DNA from: Microbotryum silenes-acaulis | Lineage: Eukaryota > Basidiomycota > Microbotryomycetes > Microbotryales > Microbotryaceae | Direction of reading: 5' to 3' | DNA length: 64,000 nucleotides | NCBI GenBank assembly: GCA_003665825.1 | Contig: QPFY01000004.1 | Coordinates: 248,001-312,000 of the forward strand | In this document: piece after piece, positions 23,973 to 34,700 of the stretch | How the letters are laid out: each line of letters opens with the position of its first letter | How positions within the stretch are numbered: position 1 is the stretch's first letter | Notes under the pieces: generated by a model | What the model saw: the letters and a program-made list of their open reading frames with translations, nothing else | What the model was told of the DNA's origin: nothing | Databases searched by the model: none | Position numbers and translations under genes: made by a program

Positions 23973-25756
23973 ATGGTCAGTCACTTGACTGAACGAGCCA
24001 TCGTTTACGGTCTCGACCGATGAACTGACTCGCTGTACACGAACCCGGCCCCCCTCCACCTGTGCACCGTGCCCGCCCGCCCCGTACGACCGACGCCCAA
24101 CTGCGCCACACACCTTCCGGTCACCCCCCCACAGTGTCGCCTCCTAGTCGTCAAATCCGAACAACCGATCCAACTCTCGCAACTGCTCACCGCCCCAGCC
24201 CACAGCATCATAAACCAAGCTTCCGACTCTCGCCTCCGTCTCGACGCCGGATCCATCAACGCCGACGGCTTCGGCGTCGCTTGGTACGGACCCCACGACG
24301 ATCCCTCAACCCCTCTAGGTCCTTGTATCTTTAGGTCCATCACTCCCGCTTGGAGTAATTCGAACTTGCATAGGATCGCGGAGAGGGTCAAATCACCCTT
24401 GGTATTTGCTCATGTGAGGGCGGTCAGTAATTTCTCACCAACTCGGCGACGCAAAAAATCTGCGCACATCAGGCGAGCTTATCGAATCGGTCCTCCCCAC
24501 ACCAAGTCTACAACGGGCGCACTGAGCGAGGAAAATACCCACCCTTGGTCATACTATAACCTCGTTTGGATGCACAAGTACGATCTTCTTTCGTCGACTC
24601 TGATAATTTGTCCATCTAGCTGACCCCTCCGCGCTCGATTATTCTACACCTTTAGTGGCTGTATCAGTGAATTCCGCAAAATTATTCGTCATCTACAAGC
24701 CGATCTGTCGGATGAATACTTTGGCGTGCCACAGGTGCGTTCGAAAGGTTTTACCAATAGAGAGCGTACATGATCGTGCTCACTGTCCTCGGATCTCCAC
24801 CCGCACCAGGGCAATACTGATAGCGAATGGGCATTTGCCTGTTTCCTCGAACGACTTTCCAAAGTGGGTGCGACCCCCAAAAGGAAACCTGTAGCATGCA
24901 TTCGGGCGACAGGTGCTGATCAGATCGTAGTCTACAGATCACCGATCCCAAAGCCCGCACGATCCCTCACCAACTCCTTCGTCAAGCGATGCTCGAAACC
25001 GTTCAACTCATTAGTTCCTACACCCAAAAAGTAGGCGCCACCGACCCGTCCTTGATGAAGTCAGTAGTTCGGCATAACGTACATCGTCTTTCGGCTCTTG
25101 CGCGGGAGCTGACAAAATGACACGTTCGGGCGATACCTGACAGCTTTTGCGTTAGCGATGGCTTGAGCGTCGTTTCGACGAGGTACATCACCAGTGCTAC
25201 GGAGGAGGTGAGTAGGCTCCCAAGAAAATATCTCTTTAGCGACTCAATATACTGAGCAGTCCTCCTCTTCTCCCTGGGAACCCCTTCCCCAGGCTGCAAG
25301 TCTCTTTTTCTCCACGGGTTCCATGTTTGAAGAATACGAACCAGGGATGTTCCGCATGACCAAAGCCGACAAAAGAGAACGCATCATCCTCATCGCCAGT
25401 GAACCATTAACGTTCGAAAGAGCCGGTACGTACCATACCTTAACCCCCATTCCTGAAACCTCTAACCAATCTCCTTATCTCTCGTTTGAGCAGATTGGGT
25501 CGAGATCCCCTCCCAATCGTTGATCGTAATCACCCCACAAAACAACCTGTTGAAATACCCTATCGTGGACCAATTCTTTCAACATCATGCCGTTTCAGTC
25601 AGGTCCGATCACTTTGCTTCGAAGAAGGGCTATAGGTGGAATAGGACTGTACCTACCGCCAATAATAATCCGTCGCCGTCGACGACGATGACGACGACGA
25701 CGACGGCGGGGACGGGTTTGGGAACGCAAGGGAAAGCGGTCGTTGCGCCGCTTTGA
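23973..25756 (+). CDS. DUG3: Glutathione-degradation amidotransferase DUG3
   Basis: Dug3 is a class II glutamine-amidotransferase-fold protein that with Dug2 cleaves the gamma-glutamyl bond of glutathione in the cytosol. Nine exons (23973-23975, 24135-24422, 24507-24577, 24656-24734, 24810-24890, 24938-25059, 25144-25207, 25260-25425, 25494-25756) give 378 aa. Exon 1 is only the ATG; exon 2 opens with the Cys codon, so the mature N terminus is the nucleophile Cys2 (MCRLLVV). Family landmarks: SIINQASDSRLRLD, NADGFGVAWY, VFAHVRAST, WMHNGCISEF, GNTDSEWAFA and the C-terminal WVEIPSQSLIVITP. The tail is Thr/Pro rich. Sizes and order match yeast Dug3 (357 aa). Confidence 0.92.
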
Positions 25757-25876
25757 TGGGGCGCTCTTTGAGATTATGGGTGTATGGAATTAGGGTGCAG
25801 TCCTTGCCATTGACATTAATATATTGTTGTACCAACAAAGTTAAAAACTCATTTTACATTCAACTGCGCGCACACC

Positions 25877-26422
25877 TCACCACGACGAAAAATCCCCAAA
25901 CCCTCCTTTCCGTTTCTTATTAACGTTCGTCGTACCTATCGGTGTATCAAACTCGAGCGTCAAAGTGCGTTTCTTATCCTCCCGATTGGCTTGAGTTGAA
26001 CCACCGATATATTTGCCCACACCGACTTTGGGCGCTTCGAGATGTACGGTCGATTCAACTTGTTGAGCTTTCGTCAAGTCCGTTCCGAACCATCTGTGAA
26101 GCCCACAACACCCCCAAACGAACAATTTAAGCAAACCCCCCTCTCTCTTGAATCCTTTCAAAGTCCTATTGAAAAAAAGAGTCCATATGAATTGATGACT
26201 CACGTCGTACGATCCTTTTCCCTCTCCTCCTTCTGCTTCAACCTCAACCCTTCCCCTTCTCTACTCTCTTGTTCTCGAGCAAGACGTTTCTCCAATTTCT
26301 CACGATAAGATCGGAACGGGTCTTCAAAAATGGCTACGTCCTAAAAGAGGTGCGAGGAAGAAAATGATCACCGAGCTCGTGCGGGTTAGTGAAAGTGATT
26401 CTGGGGGAGTATGGGGAAAGGG

Positions 26423-26453
<31 letters not shown>

Positions 26454-28188
26454 CGTACTTTGATCGTAACCGGTTTCAAAGGTCGGTCCGTAACGTCGCA
26501 AGGAACGGATTCAATTTTTTTCAAAACGTCTTCGCCTCCGACCAAGCGACCGAAAACGGTATGTTTCCCATCCAGATGCGCGGTGGCCTAGTAGATTGGA
26601 AAACGCAGTTATCTGAATCAGCGGTGAGCTCTCCTTATAAAGCGGCCGGGGTGGAGGAACTTTACCCTAAAGGTCAAGAAGAACTGTGAACCGTTCGTAT
26701 CCGGTCCCGAATTCGCCATTGATAAAGTCCCCCTTTCCTCATGCTTCTTCGCATTCCGGTTCAGGAACTCGTCTTCGAACGGCTTGCCCCAACATGAACT
26801 TCCGCCCCTCCCCGTACCCGTTGGATCTCCACCTTGTAACATGAACCCGGGAATGAGGCGGTGAAAGGATGTGTTGTTGTATTTGCCCTGGGAGGAGAGT
26901 TGTAAAAAGTTGTAGGCTGCTTTAGGGGCGATGTGCGAATAGAGTTCGAGGTTGAGGTTGCCAAAGTTGGTGATCTGCTTGGGGGGCGCAAGTCGATGCC
27001 AATGGTCAGCATCACGTCGAGAGAATGTGTTTACATCTTGGGGTGGGTGACTGACCAATCTCGCGTACGCTTTAACACCACTCTTTTTGATCGCTTCAAA
27101 CATGAGATCCTCCTCGTTCCAAAGCGCGTTCTCAATCGCCGTATGAACCGGTGCCGATGTACTCGTCAAACTCGCCGCGGCTCTTCCGGCCGAAGTGACT
27201 GATGCGTTGTAAGGAGTGACTGAAACCTGCTTGATCGTCTTGCCGACCTGGGCGTTCGGCTTGTGCGCTAACTCGTTCCCCTTGGCCTTCTCCCCAGCCG
27301 TCTCCCCAGGTTTGTCCCGCTTGTCCAAACTCTTCAGGACCCTCTCCACGCCCGCCCCAACAGCCTTGGTATTAATCCCTTCCAACTGCTCCCCCTCCCC
27401 AAACGTCAAATCCCTCTTCACATAATCAAAATTGCTCAGATCCTTCGCTTCGACATTCAAAGGATCCTGAAGCGTAATCAAATCCTTCTTCTCGAACTTG
27501 TCATCGGTTAAAAGATCGTTGAACGAACCCGGTTTGAGGTTCAACCTATGCACGGTTTCGTAAGCGTAAACGTTACCGGAAGTTTTAATGGCGACGATGT
27601 GGGTATGTTCGTTGAAAGGTTTGAAAGTGACGGGGTCGTGGTAGGTTCCTTGCGCGTTACGGTGAAAGGTCAGTTTGGTTAAATCACCGGGACCGAGTTT
27701 GGCGCCTGTTTTAGGGTCCGTCCCGTGTTGTCTTTTGGTTTACCCACACCACCAACGTACCGAATCATCAGCATCCCCGAATCGTAGACTAACCCTCAGA
27801 ACCTACGCAAAATTTAAAAAAAAACGAAACTCACCTCAAGAATGGAATGATGGACCATAAATCATAGACGGTCCCTTGATCGGTACAAACGGGGTGGGTG
27901 ACCGGTTTCAAGGTCAAGGCACAACAATCGAAGGGTAACTTGGCGAGCAGACGATCCTTCTTTTGTGCGCCGACCGAGGAAGAGTGTGCACCGAATTCAC
28001 CGGCGTGTTCGCGCTGTTTTGGAGGAACAGGAAGGAGGGCGGGTTAGTGGGATTAGTGGGGTGGAGGAGGAGGAGGAGGAGGATGAAGAGGAGGAAGAGG
28101 AGGAAGAGGAGGGGGAACGGAAAGGGAATGATGGAATGGGTGTACTTGCATGGGTGATGTAGAGCCTGTCGCTGTTGCCGTGACCCAT
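25877..28188 (-). CDS. PPIL2: U-box cyclophilin PPIL2 / CYP8 type
   Basis: Nuclear peptidyl-prolyl isomerase-like protein with an N-terminal U-box, found in spliceosomes. Seven exons (28188-28150, 28013-27835, 27731-27056, 26974-26666, 26587-26459, 26340-26204, 26093-25877) give 561 aa. The N terminus [13 protein letters not shown] joins REHAGEF across an intron that must start GC (GCAAGT) to keep phase. The U-box has [19 protein letters not shown]. After a lysine-rich linker the cyclophilin domain (about residues 300-450) shows [29 protein letters not shown] and [11 protein letters not shown]. The catalytic Arg equivalent is kept in FHR. The C-terminal tail ([13 protein letters not shown]) is typical of the family. 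A 30-G tract lies in intron 5. It is divergent from EMC7 with only 139 bp between starts. Confidence 0.93.
26424..26453. repeat. Homopolymer of 30 G (C on the coding strand) inside PPIL2 intron
   Basis: The run starts a few bases after the GTACG donor of PPIL2 intron 5 (26458-26341). Its length may be approximate because such runs are error-prone in assembly. Confidence 0.85.
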
Positions 28189-28327
28189 CTTGGAAGGTGT
28201 GAGGCGTGTTTGAGTTGGAAGGAAGGGCAGAGAGTGAGCCGTCGTCCGCTCCTGCGCGCCTCGAGAGCTTTCTTTCACCCTCTGGCGCCCCACTCTCTCT
28301 TGCTGCTCCTGCCAACACTCCCACCCA

Positions 28328-29400
28328 ATGACGCGGTCTTGCCTCCGCCGGTAAGTGACCCCGCACACCCCTCTACGTCCCCTTCCAACCCCGACCGCCG
28401 CAACTGACTGCACCCCTTCTCAGCTCTCCACGAGGAATCGCCTTCCTCCTCGTCCTGTGCCTCTTCAACGCCGTCCTCGCCACCTCGCCTCTCCCTCCCG
28501 CCTCCCTCTATGGGTCTCTCCTCAGCAACCTTTCCACCCCCTACGAACACGATGCGTTCGTGCAACTCGCCGCTCCTTACCTGGTCAGTCCACATGCTCA
28601 ACTAAGCACGACGTGCGGTTTTAACTCCTGATGCTGACCATGTTATATGGCTTCCATCTAGCCCGAATTGAACAGTCCAATCACTCGCAACGGTTCCTTC
28701 TCCTTCACCGACCTCAAAGTAGCTGAATACGTCCTCTCCGTTCATTCGAGATTGGCCCAATTCCAAGTGAGTGAGCAGAGCTTTCCCCCTTCCCCCCTGC
28801 CTCCGACTTCCGACTTGAGCTAAAAAAAACCCTCCCCCACGCTCGAGTATTCAGTTCTACTCAGTCAACGTCACCCCTTCTCACCAAATCGACGTCCGAC
28901 TCTACCTCCCCGGTCAAGGACCCACCCGAACCAAACCCTTCCCCCAACCTCTCCTCCTCCCCGCCCTCTACCTAAAATCCTATACGACCCAACCCATCCC
29001 TTTCTCCCCTCTAAACCTCCTCAAATCAAACCCTTCCCTAATCCTAGGTGGTTTAGCTTTAGTTTTATTGGCGATCTTACCTAAATTGTTGGTTAGATTG
29101 GATCCGGAAACGGCTAGGGAGGTTAATCAATCTCAAGCTGATTTACATGCTAAATTGGCTGGATTCGTTAGTTTGGCTGGTTCGGGAGGGTCGAAGGATG
29201 GTTCGGATGAGTTGACAAAGAGTTTGTCAAAGAGGTTGGCGAAGACGAAGGGGGTGGTCGAAAAGATGAGATTGGAGGAGGAGGAGGGGTTGGAGGTGGA
29301 AGGAATACCGGACAAGTTATCGACGTCGTTGACGAGTGGGGTGAAGCAGAATCAGGGTATGCAGACGGGGAAGGGGAAGGGAGGGAAGAAGAGAAAGTGA
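28328..29400 (+). CDS. EMC7: ER membrane protein complex subunit 7 (EMC7)
   Basis: EMC7 is a single-pass subunit with a lumenal beta-sandwich in the EMC insertase. Four exons (28328-28350, 28424-28583, 28662-28766, 28855-29400) give 277 aa. Exon 1 encodes MTRSCLRR; joined to exon 2 it yields a signal peptide with hydrophobic core GIAFLLVLCLFNAVLA. The lumenal domain carries FTDLKVAEYVLSVHS and YSVNV, matching the family's 'F.i.dv..G.Y.l.v' pattern. A membrane helix follows at about residues 160-180 (LILGGLALVLLAILPKLL), then a charged cytosolic tail ending in Gly/Lys repeats. The short first exon is supported because only it supplies an in-phase ATG and a complete signal sequence. Confidence 0.9.
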
Positions 29401-29784
29401 TTAACCTACTAGCCTCGGGCGGATATGAAATACAAGCCATCCTTTACAGCGAGGTTCGCAAAAAACATCTACAAAGACAGACCAGAAACAAAGACAAGTA
29501 CACTCTTCAACGAGCCCTCAAAAACCCAACCCGTTCCTTTTCGCAGTCTTGAACTCTGGCCACACCATGTCTTGTTGTTTTCCATTCCCTTGCGCGCGTT
29601 CGGGGCGTTCATAAATCATCATCTGAAAGTGATAGGGGTAGGACAAGTATTGCAAAGACAGAGAGAGGCCCAAGAAAGAGACGTAAAAAGAAGAGAAAGC
29701 AAGACAAACGACGGAGGAAGGGAGAATTTTGAGGGATCAGATACGATGAAAGAACAAGCATCATGAAAAGAGCGACTCGTTTAT
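29401..29784. other. Convergent spacer EMC7 / ER cyclophilin
   Basis: 384 bp between two 3' ends. Purine-rich on the plus strand around 29640-29770. No gene was seen. Confidence 0.5.
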
Positions 29785-31375
29785 TCAGAGCTCGCCACGA
29801 AGAGGAATTTCGGCACCTTTAGAGTCGTAAACCTTCTCCATCGGCAGCTCGCCCGAATCGACGATCAGGATCTTGGGCTTGGGCTTGTCGCCGGCGGATT
29901 TGGGGACGTTCTCGATCTGAGATATAGAGGAAAGCATTGGTGGGGGGTTCAGCTCTGGAACCGGGTTTGGAGCTTGGAAAGGACTCACGGCGGTGACGAC
30001 GTCCATGCCTTCGAGGACTTTGCCAAAGACGACGTGTCTGGACGTACAAAAAAGATCGAAACGTCAGTACCGGTGCATATATACCCGTCTGAGATCTAGC
30101 AACTGACCGTCCATCGAGCCAGCTTGTGACAACCGTGGTGATGCTTCATGGGTGAGAACGGCAGGTCAGCATCCGTTCGCACAACAGCGCTTTCTCCATC
30201 TTCCAAGGTATCTCGTACGCACAAGAATTGCGAACCGTTGGTGTCCTTGCCCGCGTTGGCCATACTGAGGATGCCCGGGGTCGTGTGGCGCAACTTGAAG
30301 CTGTTCAACCAGGCACGTGGTCGCAGCATCAGCCGCAGGAGCTCAAGCTCTTCAAATCGGTGGTCACGTACTTCTCGTCCTCGAACTTGTCACCGTAGAT
30401 ACTGCGTGTGATGTAGGATTATCGGGTCAGCTTTGCGGTCAACTGAAACGGTGCAGAGGAGAGGTTGAGCAACGAACCTCTTGCCACCGGTACCGTCGTG
30501 GTTGGTAAAGTCACCACCCTGGATCACTACGGGCGTCGGACACGACCATCAGTTAACCCACCCGCTTCTGTCTTTTCCGCTCAATTCAAAGTCTTACTAA
30601 AATTTCTGAGAGTGATACCAACGGCAGGGGAATCAATACGCCATTTTTTCATCCCGGTTAGCGCACCCCTTGCGCTTGATGGGACTCACTTGATCACCCG
30701 ATGAAACGACGACCCTTTGTATCCGAAACCTTTCTCGCCCGTAGCCAAGGCACTAAAACCCCCCAAACGAACAAAGTGACTGGATCAGTTTCATGGCGTG
30801 CCAAGGACACTCGGTGAAACAAAGGTGGGATATTGGGCATACCGGAAGTTCTCGGCCGTTTTGGGGACGGTCTTGCCATATAGACTGTGACGATGAATCG
30901 AGTAGGTGAATTTCCTTCTTCGAGTACCTTTTACATGAAGGTTGTGACCTACCCCATGACGATACGACCTATCTTCTGTGAGCATGAACGCAAAGGGGAC
31001 AGAGGGGCGGGGGGGGGGGGGGGGGGGGGAACGGTCGACGTGGCACGAATGCATAACGTGGGTCAGCTTCTAAGGGGCACCAACCAACTCGGGTAAAGCG
31101 GAGAGCGACCAGAGCCAAACTAACCATTCCACGCTCATCGGCCATATCAAAGAACACCTTGTCTATTTGTGTTTTTTGATCAATTCGATGCGCCCAGAGT
31201 CAGTAGGCCGAGTCTCTCCAACGACGCCATCCCGCATCGCATCCCAACAGGCCCACCGCCTCAGTCAGCTGCTACGAAATGACTGACTGGTGACGACCGG
31301 TCCTTTGCCGGCGGCGTTGACCGCGCCGAAAGTGAACAGGGCGAGGAGAGGGATCGCAAACGGCTTGAACAACAT
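29785..31375 (-). CDS. Secretory-pathway cyclophilin (cyclophilin B / CPR5 type)
   Basis: Peptidyl-prolyl cis-trans isomerase of the ER. Twelve exons (31375-31288, 31162-31125, 30975-30953, 30884-30843, 30752-30690, 30605-30598, 30526-30478, 30401-30372, 30300-30223, 30143-30108, 30037-29989, 29916-29785) give 211 aa, normal for cyclophilin B. The signal peptide is [21 protein letters not shown]. Catalytic-core motifs are [49 protein letters not shown]. Exon 6 is only 8 nt and is required to restore KNFM. The C terminus ends RGEL, not a standard HDEL signal, so ER retention is uncertain and it could be secreted or vacuolar. Twelve exons in 211 codons is extreme even here. Confidence 0.92.
31009..31029. 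repeat. Homopolymer of about 21 G in an ER cyclophilin intron
   Basis: It lies in intron 2 (31124-30976) of the cyclophilin gene and is C on the coding strand, upstream of the branch/acceptor region. Confidence 0.85.
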
Positions 31376-31784
31376 GATGGTCGCGTTCGAGGGGCTTGAG
31401 AGGGGAGAAGCCTGAGTCAGAGGTAGCAGGCCGCCAGCGCGTCGGTGTCTCTGCGTGCCCAGCAGCTCGCCGAACTTGAGGCTGCGTGCAGCTTGACGGC
31501 TCGAGATAAGTGCTAGACCGTCGTGGTATGCACTGCAAGTGCTCTAACATAAACGAAGGAAGACTAGAATATCGTAAACTGAGAGAAAGGAAAGACCAGG
31601 AACAAATTTCAGAGTAAAGAGCGGAAAACAAAACAGAATGGGCGCACATATAGTAGTCGCAGAAGAACGCAGAGGAGAGCAGAGACGGACAGAGATTACG
31701 ACGAGAATTCTACAAGCTTTTATCTTGTTTTGAAGCAGACGGCAAAGGGAGAGGCAAATTGTGAGGGCCGGGTATGAAATTGGT
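31376..31784. other. Spacer between tricalbin stop and cyclophilin start
   Basis: 409 bp with tricalbin 3' processing and the cyclophilin promoter, both on the minus strand. No further gene was seen. Confidence 0.5.
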
Positions 31785-34700
31785 CTATTCCGGATCGACA
31801 CTCGAATCTCGGTGACGGCCGAACCGAGCGGGGGAGAAGCGAGACGACTTTCGAGTCGAGGGGGACACCGAACCGGCAATTGAACGGGTGTCAAAATCCT
31901 GGCTCGAGGTAGCCATCCACTACGAAACGGCGCGACCCAGGTCAGCTCGGAACGAGCGAGTCAATCACAGGGAACGTATCAACATACCGATAGGCCCACG
32001 AGCAGCGACCCTGCTCCACCGGTCAGAGGCACGGTCACCGTCGTCGGTGGCCCACCAGGCGTCAGAACGTCCCAGAGGTTCACCAGTCCGCTACCGAGCG
32101 GCTTGTCTTTACCCAGTGTCTTCTTGTGTCTACACGCACAAATAAATCCAGCAGAAAATCAGCTCTTCGTCCAGCGGAATGTATTGCGGCGACCCAAACC
32201 GAACTTACAAAGCCGTAAACTCCAACGTCATCGGCCCATCCGTCTTGACCGTTGCCGACTCGTCAAAATTGATCGAATCTGCCCCACCCTCGGCATGATG
32301 CGCCTTGGTCTCCTTGATCTGTCGATTCCCAGCCTTGACCACCACGACTTGCTTCTCCCCCGGTTCACTCGCTCCGGACAAACTCGTGATCGTCACCGTC
32401 AACGAACCGACTTGGCTCGTCGCACCGGATGGCGTTCCTACAGAGCTCATCAGAGCAGAGTTCCCGACCGCCGGGTCGGAAAGACCCGCGGCGGCAGCCT
32501 CATTCGCAAAGTCGATTTCGGCGATCGAACTATTGCCGAACGACGATGTCCTTTGGTAAGCATTGTTGTGACCACCACCACCAGGGACGACCTTTCGGAT
32601 CCCTCCAAAGACACCCTTCCCGACGGCTCCGACACCAGTGGCAGCACCCTTACCGACCACGCCGACTCCCGACACCGCTCCTTTCCCAATGACGCCGACA
32701 CCACCTACGACTGCACCACCGGCATGCGCCACACCACCACCGATACTCGTGGCGACTCGTCCAGCGGAGGAGAAGGTCGACGTACTCTTGCGCGATCGCG
32801 CGAGGAACCCAGGTCGAAACATGAGCTTGACGTGCACCACTCCTTGCTGGTTCTTTGTTTTGACATCATACAACGAAACAGTGTGTTCGGTCAACTCGAG
32901 CGGCTGAAGGGCCGCAAGATCGATCGACCCTTGACCCAAATGCGTCGGCGTTCCCACTCGATCCCAATCGTAGACGATGACGTAGAAATTCGCCGCAACT
33001 CGACTGCGCACATCGCACTCGAACTTTTCGTTCCATACGGGGGCCAACGTCTTTTTAATGACCTCGGACTTGTACACCCTGTCGTCGTTAAGCATGAAGA
33101 CGGCGTAGGGATCGGACTTGCCCGAGCGATCTCCGGCAGCGAGACCTTTGGCGTGGACCAGATTGACCGACAAGGTACCCTGGTTGTTGATGCTTTCTCG
33201 GGGCTCGAGTACCATGTCGATGGGGATGTATTTGGCACTGTAAGACGTACGACCATCCTCAGCACGACCGCGAGTAGTGTTCTATTCATGGACACGTTCA
33301 ACTTACGCCATGGTCACGGTGTTGCGCGATCCACCATTGGGGTCCGTGAGCGTGAAGGTGAAGGATTTGTCCAGGCACGACGTCAAGAACTGGTACACCG
33401 GGATTGTCGCCGAGGCGACGATGTCTTCGCGCGTTTCCTTTTCCGCACTGTTCAATCATCTCAAACATTGTAAGCAAACAGCAGTAAGAAGAGTGGCTGG
33501 CACAAATGTTCCGGTATGACGCACGCATTGAGCTTGAGGATGATGTTGCTAAAGTTGAGTTCGCGGATAACAGCTTCGCCAATCTCGTCCCACACGGCAT
33601 GCGTCGACCTCGCTGGCTCGGACGAATACGCAGGCCAGTACCCTGTGGTTTGAGGGGGCAATCAACCGTCAGCACAAGCTAGCCAAACGGATCAGACCCA
33701 CTTCGAATGCTTACCATCGTCGAACAAGACCTCTAGCCGAGCACCCCTCCTCGACAGTTGGCTGTAAGTCAACTCCCGCGGGGCCAATCAGTCACCGTCA
33801 CAGAACCGATTTATCTCGGATAAGCACTCACCCCGAAATGATCTGGAATGCCAAAACGCCGGTCTGCGTCTTGAGCAACTCTTCACGCGGGATAACGATC
33901 CCTGTATCGTCCTCAGCTTCGGTCGAGGTCGATTTGCCACTGATCGAGCCGTTCCGTTCGAGCGTATTCGACGTCTCGGCTTCCGCTTCGTTCGTGAGGG
34001 TCTCGACTTCTTCTTCGATCACGTCAGGCTCAGGTTCCTTGAAGGAGACGTTCTTGAGGTGTGCACAAGGGACTGCGCAGAACGATTTACATCAATTTTC
34101 TGGCGCCTCTGATAACTTATAATGTTAGTTGTTCAAACTCACAAAACTCGACGTCGTACTCGACCGAACCCTTGACCGTCTTCTTCCCATCGATGCGCAG
34201 CCCATCCTTGCGCGAGTGTTTGCCAGTCGAGACCCAAGGCTTGTTGACCTGATCATCGTGACCCTCCATCAACAGATCTGAGACGTTCAACTCCGTCACA
34301 CCGAGCGATCGATCCTTGGTCAGATGCTGATAGTCCATGCACTCGATGACGAACGTGTCCTTCTTGCTATGAACCTGCACGTACACGATCTCGTCCCATT
34401 CGGGATCGAGGTTGTTGTCGATGACTTCGGTACGGGTGATGACGATTCCGGCGTGGAGTATCCGCATATAAGGATCACTCTTGCCACCCGTCATGGCCTC
34501 AACGTTCTTGAGATCACGGGCTCGCTTGAACAGGACTCGCACCACACCAATAGGAAGGGTGTATTGCCCCGCACCCGAAATGGCACCCGTCATCATCACA
34601 GGTTTCCAAGATGCCGTCAATCGCACGCGACCGGTTTTCGCTTGGCTGAGGGGGAAAAAGTCCTGGCCCTTGGCGTTGGCTTCTAGAAGATCCGCGAGCT

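Noticed and set aside
24040..24135. CRISPR-like or structured RNA in C-rich stretches before DUG3 and elsewhere
   Set aside because: The organism is eukaryotic. C-rich stretches are intron or leader sequence without regular repeat-spacer order.
32103..33473. 456-codon plus-strand frame opposite tricalbin
   Set aside because: It lies antisense to well-supported C2-domain exons and introns; composition (Arg/Asp/His rich) is what antisense of that coding sequence gives.
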